From the NCBI RefSeq assembly GCF_050632385.1, contig NZ_CP192599.1:3906001-3970000 (forward strand): a stretch of DNA of 64,000 bases, read 5' to 3'. The notes under the pieces were generated by a model, which saw nothing but the letters and a program-made list of their open reading frames with translations, was not told where the DNA came from and did no database searches. The DNA is from Humitalea sp050632385. GTDB taxonomy: Bacteria; Pseudomonadota; Alphaproteobacteria; Acetobacterales; Acetobacteraceae. Below, in pieces: positions 53,352 to 62,151 of the stretch. Numbering within the stretch: position 1 is the stretch's first letter; each line of letters begins with the position of its first letter. The position numbers and the translations under genes were made by a program.

Positions 53352-54764
53352 TCAGGTCTTTCCGCCCCTGCCCCCGTGGCCGGACACATCCGCCCCCGCA
53401 TCCGGCGCCAGCTTGGCGAACAGCGGTGCCGAGGCCAGGACCAACAGCCCGGCGCCGGCAAAGGCCCAGAAGAAATCCGCCCCGTCGGGCGCCGCGCGGC
53501 CGCCCAGCGCGGCCGAGCCGGCCAGGACGGCCGATGCCATCACCACGCCCAGCGCCGGGGTGATCTGCTGCAAGGTGCCATAGAGGCTGGTCGCCGCCGA
53601 TAGCCGCGCCCCTGGCACATCGGCGAAGGCCAGCGTGTTCATCGCGGTGAATTGCAGGCTGCGCGCCAGCCCGCCCAGCGCCAACACCACGAACATCGCC
53701 CACCAGGGCCAGCCCGGCGCGAAGAGCGCGCCGGCGGCGCTGCCCGCCGCCGCAAGCCCTGTATTGGCCAGCATCGTCGCGCGGAAGCCGAAGCGCCGCA
53801 GCAGCGGCTGCGCCATCGGCTTCATCGCGAAAGCCCCGACCGCGGTCGCGAAGGTGACCAGCCCCGACTGCGTGGCGCTCCAGCCAAAGACCGTTTGCAG
53901 CAGCAGCGGCACCAGGAAGGGCGCCACCCCCGCCCCGATACGGAACAGGCTGCCGGCCACGGCGGCGGCATGGAAGGTCGGGATCGTCATCAGGCTCAAA
54001 TCCAGCGCCGGCCGCGCCACCCGCCGGCAATGCCGCAGCGCCAGCCAGCCCAGGCCCAGCCCGGCAAACAGCGCGCCCCAGGCGAGCAGCGGCTCAAGCA
54101 CCGTGCGCCCCACCGTCTCCAGCCCCGTCATGCCGAGCGCCAGCGCGCCGCCCACAAGCCACAACCCCTTCAGGTCGGGGGCGGCCGTCGCCTCATCGGG
54201 CGGGGTCGCGGGGATCATGGTCGCGACCAGCACCAGCCCCAGCACCCCGATCGGCAGATTGATCAGGAAGACGCTGCGCCAGCCATAGAGGTCGGTCAGC
54301 AGCCCCCCGATCGGCGGGCCGGACACGGGGCCGAGCAGCCCCGGCATGGTCAGCCAGGTCATCGCCGCCAGCATCTGCGCCTTGGTCACGCTTTTCAGCA
54401 GCAGCAGGCGCCCGACCGGCACCATCATCGCCCCGCCGACCCCTTGCAGCACCCGCGCCGAAACCAGCCAGGCCAGCCCATCGGCCGCCGCGCACAGCCC
54501 GGAGGCGATGGTGAACACCAGGATCGCCGCCATGAACACGCGCTTGGCGCCGAAGCGGTCGGCGACCCAGCCCGATACCGGCACGAAGACCGTCAGCGCC
54601 ACCAGATAGGCGGTGATGGCGACGGACAGATTGGCGACCGGCTCACCCAGATCCCGCGCCATCGCCGGCAGCGCGGTCGCGACCACGCTGCTGTCGAGGT
54701 TCTGCATGAACAGCGCGCTGGCCACGATCAGGGCAAGCGCGCGGGGGGTGCTGGCCTGGGGCAT
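53352..54764 (-). CDS. DHA2-family MFS drug/solute exporter
   Basis: A 470-residue inner-membrane proton antiporter of the EmrB/QacA family with about 13-14 hydrophobic segments. The first helix carries MQNLDSSVVATALPAMARDLG and the loop-2/3 signature is GWVADRFGAKRVFMAAI. The antiporter motif C is in LLGPVSGPPIGG. No EmrA partner is adjacent. It is downstream of an acyl-CoA synthetase gene on the same strand (47-base gap). Substrate unknown. Confidence 0.9.
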   Translation of the reverse strand: MPQASTPRALALIVASALFMQNLDSSVVATALPAMARDLGEPVANLSVAITAYLVALTVFVPVSGWVADRFGAKRVFMAAILVFTIASGLCAAADGLAWLVSARVLQGVGGAMMVPVGRLLLLKSVTKAQMLAAMTWLTMPGLLGPVSGPPIGGLLTDLYGWRSVFLINLPIGVLGLVLVATMIPATPPDEATAAPDLKGLWLVGGALALGMTGLETVGRTVLEPLLAWGALFAGLGLGWLALRHCRRVARPALDLSLMTIPTFHAAAVAGSLFRIGAGVAPFLVPLLLQTVFGWSATQSGLVTFATAVGAFAMKPMAQPLLRRFGFRATMLANTGLAAAGSAAGALFAPGWPWWAMFVVLALGGLARSLQFTAMNTLAFADVPGARLSAATSLYGTLQQITPALGVVMASAVLAGSAALGGRAAPDGADFFWAFAGAGLLVLASAPLFAKLAPDAGADVSGHGGRGGKT

Positions 54765-54811
54765 CAGGTGAAACTAAGGGCCGGCACGGCGGCTGGGCAG
54801 CGGGGCGCGGA

Positions 54812-56395
54812 TTACGCCTGCGCCATCTCGGCCGCCAGGGCGGCTTCCGCCATCTCCCGCAGCTTGCCGCGCTGGATCTTTTGGCCGTTCGGCCCGTCGG
54901 TGACGGGGAAGGCATCGATCGGGATGATCCGGGACGGCTGCTTGAAGCGGGCGAGGTGTTCGGTGCAGGCCGCCGCCAGGACCACCGGGTCCGGCGCGTC
55001 GCCCGATACGAAGGCCACCGCGATGCTGCCGCCGCGGGCGCCGACGACCTGGGCCTCGGCCACGCCTGGCTGCTGCTTGAGGAAGGCCTCGATCTCCTCC
55101 GGCGCGACCAGGAAGCCGCCCAGCCGCAGCGCATCGCCCAGCCGGGTTTCGTAGTCGAAGCCCGCGCCGGGATGCATTCGGCCGAAATCGCCCGAGCGGA
55201 ACCAGCCATCGGCGGTGCGCGCCCGCGCGGTGGCGGCGGGGTCGCCGAGGTAGCCCATGAACAGCGACGGGCCGGAAAACTCCAGCTCCCCGGCCTCCGC
55301 GACCAGGCCGGTTTCGATGTCGCGGGCGCGGATGCCGGCGGCGCCGCTGGCCGGGGTGCCGCCACCGATGCGGCAGCGGATCGGGTCGGCCGGGTCCTGC
55401 AGGGCGAAGAGCGCCTGGCATTCGCTGCTGCCGTAGACTCCACGCGGCGCCATGTTCAGCGCGCCGCAGATGTCCACGACGCGGTCGGCGCCGGGATGGA
55501 AGCTGGCGAAGCCGGTGAAGAGGAAGGGTGCGTGCGGGCGCCCCCCGGCGGCCTCCGCCAGGCGCAGCAACAGGTCGTCGCCACCGACCATATGGGTGAT
55601 TTTTTGCTCGCGGATCAGCGTGTCGGCGGCGGCAGCGTCGAAGCGCGCCATGGTCACGATGCGGGCGCCCCCCGCGATCCCGGCCATGGCCAGCGACAGG
55701 CCAAAGGTGCCGCAGAGCGGGACGATGGCCAGCACGGCCGCATCGGCTTCACCCGTGCCGGTGCGGGCCGCCACGTCGCGCGCATGGGTGGCGATGGCGG
55801 CCTGGGTATGGGCGACCAGCTTCGGCCCGGCCGTGGTGCCGGATGTCGTGAAGGTCAGGCACAGCGCGTCCGGCGCCGAATCATCCGCATGGCGTTCGGG
55901 GCTGGCATCCAGTTCCGCCCAGGGCAGCACCGGCACGCCGGCGATCTCGGCGATGCCGCCGGCATCCAGCCCCAGGATGAAGCGCAGGGGGGCGCGGGTA
56001 TCGGGCAGGATTTCGGCCAGGATTTCGGTCGTGTTCATGCCGGGGAAGCCGAAGGCGGCGACCACGGCGGAAGGGCGAGCGCGATCCAGCAGCCCCGCGA
56101 CATCGGCGGCGACGAAGCGGGTGTTGATGTGGATGGTCGCGGCGCCCAGGCGGGCCAGGGCGAATTGCGCGATCAGGTGTTCGGGCCGGTTCGGGCACCA
56201 CAGGGCGACGCGATCGCCGGGGCCGATGCCCTGGCGGGCGAAGCCCATCGCCAGGCGGCGGGCGGCGGCGACGAAGCCGGACCAGGTCACGCGGCCACCG
56301 CCATCGGCGGCGACCAGCGCCAGCGCATCGGGTGCGCGGGCGGCGGACGCCTCCAGCAGGGCGGTCAGCGTCAAGTTCGTGTCGTCACCCGGCAA
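54812..56395 (-). CDS. AMP-dependent acyl-CoA synthetase
   Basis: An acyl-adenylate ligase of 527 residues. The A3 motif is TFTTSGTTAGPKLVAH; GVYGSSECQA is the A5 region, GWFRSGDFGRM the A7-like Asp, and the final lysine is in NGQKIQRGKL. The substrate is not readable. It is not related to the operon at 33-42 kb. The gene may be co-transcribed with the DHA2 exporter. Confidence 0.88.
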   Translation of the reverse strand: MPGDDTNLTLTALLEASAARAPDALALVAADGGGRVTWSGFVAAARRLAMGFARQGIGPGDRVALWCPNRPEHLIAQFALARLGAATIHINTRFVAADVAGLLDRARPSAVVAAFGFPGMNTTEILAEILPDTRAPLRFILGLDAGGIAEIAGVPVLPWAELDASPERHADDSAPDALCLTFTTSGTTAGPKLVAHTQAAIATHARDVAARTGTGEADAAVLAIVPLCGTFGLSLAMAGIAGGARIVTMARFDAAAADTLIREQKITHMVGGDDLLLRLAEAAGGRPHAPFLFTGFASFHPGADRVVDICGALNMAPRGVYGSSECQALFALQDPADPIRCRIGGGTPASGAAGIRARDIETGLVAEAGELEFSGPSLFMGYLGDPAATARARTADGWFRSGDFGRMHPGAGFDYETRLGDALRLGGFLVAPEEIEAFLKQQPGVAEAQVVGARGGSIAVAFVSGDAPDPVVLAAACTEHLARFKQPSRIIPIDAFPVTDGPNGQKIQRGKLREMAEAALAAEMAQA

Positions 56396-56552
56396 GCGCT
56401 GCGTTCCCCTGCTTCATCCCGGCGCGTGTCATGCCGCAGCGGGGCGCGGAACGCCAGAGCGGGGCGCAGGGTGTCGTCGCCGTCGCCCGTCCGTAGCGCG
56501 CCGCGAAAGGCATAGGGCGGGGCGCCCGGCCGTCATCGCGTCGCCTCGATGC

Positions 56553-56587
56553 GCCGCCATCGCCGGGTTTGGTCCGGCGATGGCGGC
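56553..56587 (-). terminator. Stem-loop after the outer-membrane barrel gene
   Basis: A perfect 14-bp inverted repeat (GCCGCCATCGCCGG and complement) with a 7-base loop starts 18 bases past the stop of the barrel gene. No T tract follows, but position suggests termination or mRNA protection. Confidence 0.55.
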
Positions 56588-56604
56588 GATACATCAGGCC
56601 TCGT

Positions 56605-57477
56605 TCAGAAGGCCAGGTTGATGGTCAGTTGGACGCCCTGGGTCGTCAAACTGCCGGATGAATTGCCGACCAGTGTGCCGGAGGTCAGCGAGCCATTGAC
56701 CCCATTGGGATTGGTGAAGGTGCTCGAATAATTGCCCTTCGCCATGTTCGTCGCCGAGAAGATGTAGTTGAAATCGACGAACCACGACGGCGTTATGAAA
56801 TACGTCGCCCCGACCACCGCCGCCGCGCCATAGGTCCAGCCCGTGGTGGAGAAATTCTGCGGCGCGCCGGATACGTCGCTCCGTTGGCCATTGATGTCGG
56901 CGAAGCCGACCAGCCCGTTCAGGTTGGTACGCGTCTCCGACAGGGTCGGCCCGGCGCCGAGATAGAAGAACCCCCGGTCATAGGAACGCCCGATGAACGG
57001 GATGGCGGCGATCTGCTGGTTGATCGTCGTTTCGTAGGACTGAACGATGGCATTGCCGGTGAAGGGCACCGTGATGCCGCTGGCCGTGTAGGTGAAGGAC
57101 CCCGCCTGCGGCAGCCGCGCATCGGTCACCGTGTCGGACGAAGCGAGGTTGCTGTAGGAGGCCTTGCCGCCCCAGATCCAGCGGCTGTCGTTGAAGTGCC
57201 GGAAATAGCCGGCCTGCACCGACGGCGCGAAATCGGTCTGGCGGCCCATCGGCACCGTCGCCGGCCCGGCGGCGGTCCCGCGGGAAACCAGGGCGCCGTG
57301 CTGGTAAACATCCGACGTCCCGACAGCATAGACGTCTTGGTCGCCGAAGCTGGTCGATGTCAAACTGCCGCCCGCGCCGATGTATACGGCGCTATTCGGC
57401 ACGATCGACTGCGCAGAAACACCGCTCGTGCCAAGAATACCCGTAAGCAGCCCACTCAATACCAGCCCGGATCGCAT
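56605..57477 (-). CDS. Outer-membrane beta-barrel protein
   Basis: A 290-residue exported protein. The signal peptide is MRSGLVLSGLLTGILGTSGVSAQ. The mature part has alternating hydrophobic strands typical of OmpA/OmpW-like barrels, such as SVQAGYFRHF, WIWGGKASYSNL, GWTYGAAAVVGATYFIT and WFVDFNYIFS. It ends in TINLAF, with the terminal Phe recognised by the BAM complex. It lies 80 bases after the Bug receptor of the aromatic cluster, so it may be the outer-membrane pore for the same substrate. Exact family not identified. Confidence 0.75.
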   Translation of the reverse strand: MRSGLVLSGLLTGILGTSGVSAQSIVPNSAVYIGAGGSLTSTSFGDQDVYAVGTSDVYQHGALVSRGTAAGPATVPMGRQTDFAPSVQAGYFRHFNDSRWIWGGKASYSNLASSDTVTDARLPQAGSFTYTASGITVPFTGNAIVQSYETTINQQIAAIPFIGRSYDRGFFYLGAGPTLSETRTNLNGLVGFADINGQRSDVSGAPQNFSTTGWTYGAAAVVGATYFITPSWFVDFNYIFSATNMAKGNYSSTFTNPNGVNGSLTSGTLVGNSSGSLTTQGVQLTINLAF

Positions 57478-57557
57478 TTTTCGGTCCCTATGACGATGAC
57501 CGAACCTAGCATCGACTGCGGTGGAAGGCCCATCCCCCACCACAACCATTCCGCGAA

Positions 57558-58523
57558 TCAATCGGCGTATTCACCCGCCGCGGTCAGGATCGGCCGCCAG
57601 CGGGCGATTTCCGCCTCAAGGAAGGCCCGGTGCGCTTCGGGGGTGACGCGCGCCTCCGGCTCCGGCGCCGTGCCGAGTTCAGCCATGCGTGCGATCAGCC
57701 GCGGGTCGCGCAGGGTGGCGCGCAGGGCGGCGTTGATGCGGTCCACCACCACGCGCGGGGTGCCGCGGGGCGCATACATGCCGTGCCAGACCGTCACCTC
57801 GAACGGCGTGCCCTGTTCGTTCGCGGTCGGCAGGTCCGGCAGCGACGGCAGGCGCGCATCGGCGGTGATGGCAAAGGCCTTCACGCGGCCCGAGGTGATG
57901 TAGGGCGTCGTGCTGGTCGTCTGGTCGCAAACCAGGTCGATCCGGCCGGCCATGACCTCGGCGAAGACCGGGCCGGTGCCGCGGAAGGCGACGGTGGTCA
58001 CCGCCTGGCGCATCTGCGCCTGCAACAGGGTCGCGCATAGCTGCGACGCGCTGCCCAAGCCGGCATGCGCGACATTCACCCGGTCGCCGCGTTCGCGGAT
58101 ATAGGCCAGCATCCCGGCAAAGCCATTGGCCGGAAAATCCGGCCGCCCGATCCAGGTCATCGGCACGGGGGAAACGAGGCCAATCGTCTCGAACGCCGTC
58201 AACGTGTCATAGGGCATGCGGCGATACAGCGTCGGCGCGGTCGCCATGCCGATGTTGTGCAGCATCAGCGTATAGCCATCCGGCCGCGCCGTCGCGACGC
58301 GGTTGGCGCCGATGGTGCCGCCGGCGCCGCCGACATTCTCGATCACCACATTCCCGCCGAGTTCGCGGGAGAAGGGTTCGACCATGATGCGCGACAGCGC
58401 ATCGGTCGGCCCGCCCGGCGCGAAGGGAATGATCAGCGTGACCGGCTGGCTGGGGTAGGTCTGGGCAAGCGCCGGCGTTGCCAGCGCCAGCATCATCGCC
58501 GTGCGTCGCAGTATGCGGATCAT
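57558..58523 (-). CDS. Bug-family (TctC-like) solute receptor
   Basis: A 321-residue periplasmic receptor. The signal peptide ends in ATPALAQ and the mature start YPSQPVTLIIPFAPGGPTDALSRI is the family hallmark. VVIENVGGAGGTIGANRVATARPDGYTL and the C-terminal PRLIARMAELG stretch are also typical. It follows the SDR gene after 31 bases in the aromatic-catabolism cluster. No TctAB genes are near. It probably delivers an aromatic acid or related compound. Confidence 0.92.
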   Translation of the reverse strand: MIRILRRTAMMLALATPALAQTYPSQPVTLIIPFAPGGPTDALSRIMVEPFSRELGGNVVIENVGGAGGTIGANRVATARPDGYTLMLHNIGMATAPTLYRRMPYDTLTAFETIGLVSPVPMTWIGRPDFPANGFAGMLAYIRERGDRVNVAHAGLGSASQLCATLLQAQMRQAVTTVAFRGTGPVFAEVMAGRIDLVCDQTTSTTPYITSGRVKAFAITADARLPSLPDLPTANEQGTPFEVTVWHGMYAPRGTPRVVVDRINAALRATLRDPRLIARMAELGTAPEPEARVTPEAHRAFLEAEIARWRPILTAAGEYAD

Positions 58524-58554
58524 TTTTATGGTTCCTCCCTTACGCGTTCTTGTG

Positions 58555-59274
58555 TCAGCGGCCTCCGCCGATATCGACCAGCGCGCCCGTCATGTACGAA
58601 GCGCGTTCGCTCAGCAGGAAGGTCACGAGTTGGGCGACTTCCTCCGGCTCGCCAGGCCGCCCGAGCGCGGCGGCGGCGGTCATGCTGCGCAGGCGTTCAG
58701 GCCCGGCCTTGGCCTCATGCGTCGCGGTGCGGATCACGCCGGGGCGCACGCAATTCACGCGGATGCCCTGCTTGCCGACTTCATTGGCCAGGCCCTTGGT
58801 GAAGCCATCCACGGCGCCCTTGGCCGCGGCATACATCACCCGCAGCGGCTGCCCGCCGGTCTGCGCCGCGCGGCTGCCGATATTGACGATGGAACCGCCG
58901 CCCGATGCCGCCATGCGCCGCACCGCTGCCGCCGAGCAGAAGGCGGTGGAACGCAGGTTCGCGTTCATCAGGCTGTCGTATTGCGCCAGCGTCATCTCGG
59001 CGATGGCGAAATCGGCGCTGCCGCCGGCATTGTTCACCAGCCCCTTGATCGGGCCGATGGCATCGACGGCGGTGAACAGCGCCTCGATGCCATCGGGCGT
59101 CGTCGCATCGCCCTGCACGGCGACGCCGCCGATTTCCGCCGCGACCGCGTCCGCGCTGGTCGCATCGCGGGCGTAGTTCACCACGACCTGCCAGCCATCC
59201 GCCGCCGCCGCGCGCGCGACGGCGGCGCCGATGCCGCGACCGCCGCCGGTGACCAGCAGCAGCCCGCGCGTCAT
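58555..59274 (-). CDS. Short-chain dehydrogenase/reductase
   Basis: A 239-residue classical SDR. The start LLLVTGGGRGIGAAVARAAA holds the TGGGRGIG motif. NNAGG, the catalytic Ser in SIVNIGSRAA and YAAAKGAVDGF follow, and PGVIRTATHEA is in the product-binding loop. Its ATG overlaps the BKACE stop by four bases. It may reduce a keto acid or oxidise a hydroxy intermediate of the aromatic pathway. Confidence 0.9.
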   Translation of the reverse strand: MTRGLLLVTGGGRGIGAAVARAAAADGWQVVVNYARDATSADAVAAEIGGVAVQGDATTPDGIEALFTAVDAIGPIKGLVNNAGGSADFAIAEMTLAQYDSLMNANLRSTAFCSAAAVRRMAASGGGSIVNIGSRAAQTGGQPLRVMYAAAKGAVDGFTKGLANEVGKQGIRVNCVRPGVIRTATHEAKAGPERLRSMTAAAALGRPGEPEEVAQLVTFLLSERASYMTGALVDIGGGR

Positions 59275-60158
59275 GCGCGACGCCCGAGGATGCCGAGTTC
59301 CGCGCGCGCCTCAGCCGCGCTCATCGGCTCGGACCCGAGTTCGCGCAGGATGCGCACGCCGCGTTCCACCAATTGCGCATTGCTGGTCGCGAGCACGCCC
59401 TTGTCCATGTAGATATTGTCCTCAAGCCCGACGCGCACATGGCCGCCCAGCAGCCAGGCCTGCGCCAGGATCGGGAATTCCATGCGCCCGATGGCAAAGG
59501 CGGCCCAAGGGCTGCCCGGCGGCAGCATCGATGCCGCATAGGCCAGCGTCTTCGGATCCCACGAAAACCCGTAGCGCACGCCCATCACGATCTGGAACAG
59601 GCAGGGTGCGGCCAGGGTGCCATCGGCGATCAGCGCATGCGCGAGCTGGATGTCGCCGCTGTCAAAAACCTCCAGTTCCGGAATGGCGCCGGCGGCATAG
59701 ATCGCATCGGCCATGATCTTCACCGACCATGGCGCGTTGATCACGACGGCGCTGCCCGACCACATGGTGTTCAGGTCGAGCGTCGCGATATCGGGCCGCA
59801 GCGCGGTGATGTGCTCGATGCGCTTTTCCGGCGGCAGCAGGCCCGACGACGGATCGGCCACGCGCGGATTGTCGCGCGACGGCACGAAGCGCCCGCCGGG
59901 GCCGGTGGTCAGGTTGATCATCACGTCGCGGCCGCTTGCGCGGATGCGGTTCACCACATCCTCATACAAATCGACGCGCATCGACGGCACGCCGGTCTCC
60001 GGATCGCGCACATGGATATGCACGATGGCGGCACCGGCGTCAGCGGCCTCGACACAGGCCTGGGCGATCTGCGCCGGCGTGATCGGCAGATAGGGCGTCT
60101 GGCTCGGCTGGGTCAGGTTGCCGGTAACGGCACAGCTTATGATCGTCTTCTTCTTCAT
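59271..60158 (-). CDS. BKACE (DUF849) beta-keto acid cleavage enzyme
   Basis: A Zn-dependent enzyme of the 3-keto-5-aminohexanoate cleavage family, 295 residues. Members cleave a beta-keto acid with acetyl-CoA to give acetoacetate and a new acyl-CoA. The zinc motif is VHIHVRDPETG (His47, His49) and GRDVMINLTTGPGGRF is a family hallmark. Start MKKKTIISCAVTGNLTQP is canonical. The gene sits 4 bases after the intradiol dioxygenase gene and overlaps the SDR gene. A beta-keto acid derived from ring cleavage is a plausible substrate (inference). Confidence 0.92.
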   Translation of the reverse strand: MKKKTIISCAVTGNLTQPSQTPYLPITPAQIAQACVEAADAGAAIVHIHVRDPETGVPSMRVDLYEDVVNRIRASGRDVMINLTTGPGGRFVPSRDNPRVADPSSGLLPPEKRIEHITALRPDIATLDLNTMWSGSAVVINAPWSVKIMADAIYAAGAIPELEVFDSGDIQLAHALIADGTLAAPCLFQIVMGVRYGFSWDPKTLAYAASMLPPGSPWAAFAIGRMEFPILAQAWLLGGHVRVGLEDNIYMDKGVLATSNAQLVERGVRILRELGSEPMSAAEARAELGILGRRA

Positions 60159-60162
60159 CGTT

Positions 60163-61017
60163 TCACACCCCATCCTGCGGCAGCACAAAGGTCCAGGTCA
60201 GCTTGTGCCCTGCCTGGCCGGCCGCTGCCGCTTCGGCCTTGTAATCATGCACCAGGCTCGTCTTGACCCCAAACACCGCGTCATCGTCGAGATACTTGTC
60301 CCCGGCCGCGAAGACCTGCGTGACCAGCGGTCGGTAGCCATTCTTGCGCAGCCAGAAATGCACATGCGCCGGGCGCATCGGCCCGCGCCCCATGCCCGCC
60401 AGCACCTGGCCGACCGGCCCGTCATGCGGCACCGGATAGGCGCTTGGCATGATGCTGGTGAAATGCACGATGCCATCGGCATCGGTCAGGAACACGCCGC
60501 GCAGCGCGTGCTCGTCACCGAACTGGCTGTCGTAGAGGCCGTCGGGGCTGGTGTGCCAGACATCGATCTGCACGCCCGCGATCGGCGCACCCGCGGGGTC
60601 TGTCACCTTCACGCGCACATCCAGCGGCTCGCCCAGGATGCCGCCGGAGATATCGGCGCCATTCGGCACATGCGGCGCGCCCAGGCGGTGGAAGGGGCCG
60701 AGCACCGTGCTTTCCGTCACCTCCGGATTGTGGTGGCGATGGGCGATGGCATCGACCAACATCGACACGCCCAGGATGTCGGACAGCAGGATCACCTCCT
60801 GCCGTTTCTCGCTGCACCAGGCGCCAAGATCGGTGATGAAGGCGATCCCCTTGTCCCATTCGGCGGGGGTGAGTTCGACATCCTTCACGAAGCCATGCAC
60901 GTGGCGGATCAGCGCCATCATGATTTTTTGCACGCGCGGATCGGCGTCGGGGCTGATGCGGGCGACGACCTGGTCGGTCAGCATCACCTCGGCCGGTGTG
61001 GGGGCGTCCTTGGGCAT
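60163..61017 (-). CDS. Intradiol ring-cleavage dioxygenase
   Basis: A non-heme Fe(III) dioxygenase of 284 residues that cleaves catechol-type rings between the hydroxyls. The ligands are Tyr162 (DGLYDSQ), Tyr194 (SAYPVP), His218 and His220 (RPAHVHFW). The N-terminal dimerisation domain (DADPRVQKIMMALIRHVHGFVKDVELTPAEW) is that of catechol/hydroxyquinol 1,2-dioxygenases, not of the protocatechuate enzymes. Hydroxyquinol 1,2-dioxygenase is my favoured call; chlorocatechol and catechol remain possible. No muconate cycloisomerase gene is in the window. Confidence 0.92.
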   Translation of the reverse strand: MPKDAPTPAEVMLTDQVVARISPDADPRVQKIMMALIRHVHGFVKDVELTPAEWDKGIAFITDLGAWCSEKRQEVILLSDILGVSMLVDAIAHRHHNPEVTESTVLGPFHRLGAPHVPNGADISGGILGEPLDVRVKVTDPAGAPIAGVQIDVWHTSPDGLYDSQFGDEHALRGVFLTDADGIVHFTSIMPSAYPVPHDGPVGQVLAGMGRGPMRPAHVHFWLRKNGYRPLVTQVFAAGDKYLDDDAVFGVKTSLVHDYKAEAAAAGQAGHKLTWTFVLPQDGV

Positions 61018-61030
61018 TTCTTGGTCTCCC

Positions 61031-62035
61031 TTACGCGAGGGTCAGGATCACGCGCCCGCGGGTGCCCGCGGCGACGGCGGCATAGGCATGGGCGACATCA
61101 GCCAGCGGCCAGGCCTGGGCGATGACAGGGGGCGGATAGGCGCCGGACGCAAACCCCTCGGCCAGCGCATCCAGGATCGGCGCGCAGGCGGCGACCCCGC
61201 GCTTGAGGCTGTCCACCCCGATCAGCCGGGCCTCCTTGCGGTAGAAGGGGATCAACTCGATCCGCACCTTTTCGCCGGGCGTGCCGGCGATACAAACGAC
61301 GCGGCCGCCGAAAGCGAGGGCCTCGATCGCCGGTTCGAACAGCGCGGGCGTGCCGACGCCATCATAGACGACATCGACGCCGCGCCCGCCGGCCATCTCC
61401 CGCAGGGTGGCGGCCAGGTCGATACCGGTGATGTCCAGCAATTCGGCGCCGACCTGGCGGCACACCGCATCCTCCGCGACCGCACCGCGGACACAGGCGA
61501 TGACGCGCGCGCCGCGATGCCGCGCGATGGCGCAGACCGCGCCGCCGACGCCGCCCGTGGCCCCCAGCACCACCACCGTCTCACCAGGCTTTTGTGCCGC
61601 GTATTCGACCAGCCCGATCCAGGCGGTGACGTAGTTCACGCCGACGGCCCCGGCCTCGGCGAAGGACAGGTTTTCCGGCTTGCGGGCCAGGGCACCGGGC
61701 GGCAGCACGACGTATTCGGCATGCGAGCCATCGCGCAAAAAACCGATGTCGCCGCCGGTGCCCCAGACCTCGGCGCCGACCCAATCCTCCGGCCCGGCCA
61801 CGACCACGCCGGCGAAATCGCGGCCCGGGGTGCGCGGCGGCACCGTCTGGCGCATGCGCCCGGCGACGTTCTTCACATCGGATGGGTTGATGCTGGCGGC
61901 ATGCACCCGCACCAGCGCGCCCCCAATACCCGGATCGATGCCGGGCATGGCCACCACGTCCAGCACATCGGGGCCACCGAAGGCGCCGAAGCGGGCGGCG
62001 CGAAAGGGGGTGCCTGCGTCCGTCTGACTGGTCAT
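61031..62035 (-). CDS. MDR-family quinone oxidoreductase/alcohol dehydrogenase
   Basis: A 334-residue medium-chain reductase without the structural-zinc Cys cluster, so NADPH:quinone-reductase-like. The GroES-like half has HAASINPSDVKNVAGR and PGRDFAGVV, and the Rossmann half has VVVLGATGGVGGAVCAIARHRGARVI. The start ATG at 62035 is 13 codons before the first conserved strand. It is the first gene of the aromatic-catabolism cluster, divergent from the LacI regulator. Maleylacetate reduction is sometimes done by other families, so its role here is open. Confidence 0.88.
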   Translation of the reverse strand: MTSQTDAGTPFRAARFGAFGGPDVLDVVAMPGIDPGIGGALVRVHAASINPSDVKNVAGRMRQTVPPRTPGRDFAGVVVAGPEDWVGAEVWGTGGDIGFLRDGSHAEYVVLPPGALARKPENLSFAEAGAVGVNYVTAWIGLVEYAAQKPGETVVVLGATGGVGGAVCAIARHRGARVIACVRGAVAEDAVCRQVGAELLDITGIDLAATLREMAGGRGVDVVYDGVGTPALFEPAIEALAFGGRVVCIAGTPGEKVRIELIPFYRKEARLIGVDSLKRGVAACAPILDALAEGFASGAYPPPVIAQAWPLADVAHAYAAVAAGTRGRVILTLA

Positions 62036-62098
62036 GCTGTCCCTCCGCCTTGCTTGATGCGTCGGATAGGGGGGCGTTTCCCGGCCGTCAAGGAAAAA

Positions 62099-62112
62099 TG
62101 CAACCGATTGCA
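62099..62112. promoter_or_regulatory. LacI-family operator
   Basis: TGCAACCGATTGCA is a near-perfect palindrome centred on CG, the hallmark of LacI/GalR operators. It lies in the 116-bp gap between the MDR gene and the divergent LacI regulator, so it can control both directions. A partial repeat (ACAACCTGTTGC) follows directly and may be a weaker second site. Confidence 0.75.
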
Positions 62113-62151
62113 CAACCTGTTGCCCAGGCCCGCTCGTGATAGGCTGCCGCC

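Noticed and set aside
53192..53461. N-terminal extension of the M29 aminopeptidase
   Set aside because: It overlaps the DHA2 exporter gene and lacks similarity to M29 enzymes; the conserved protein starts at 53191.
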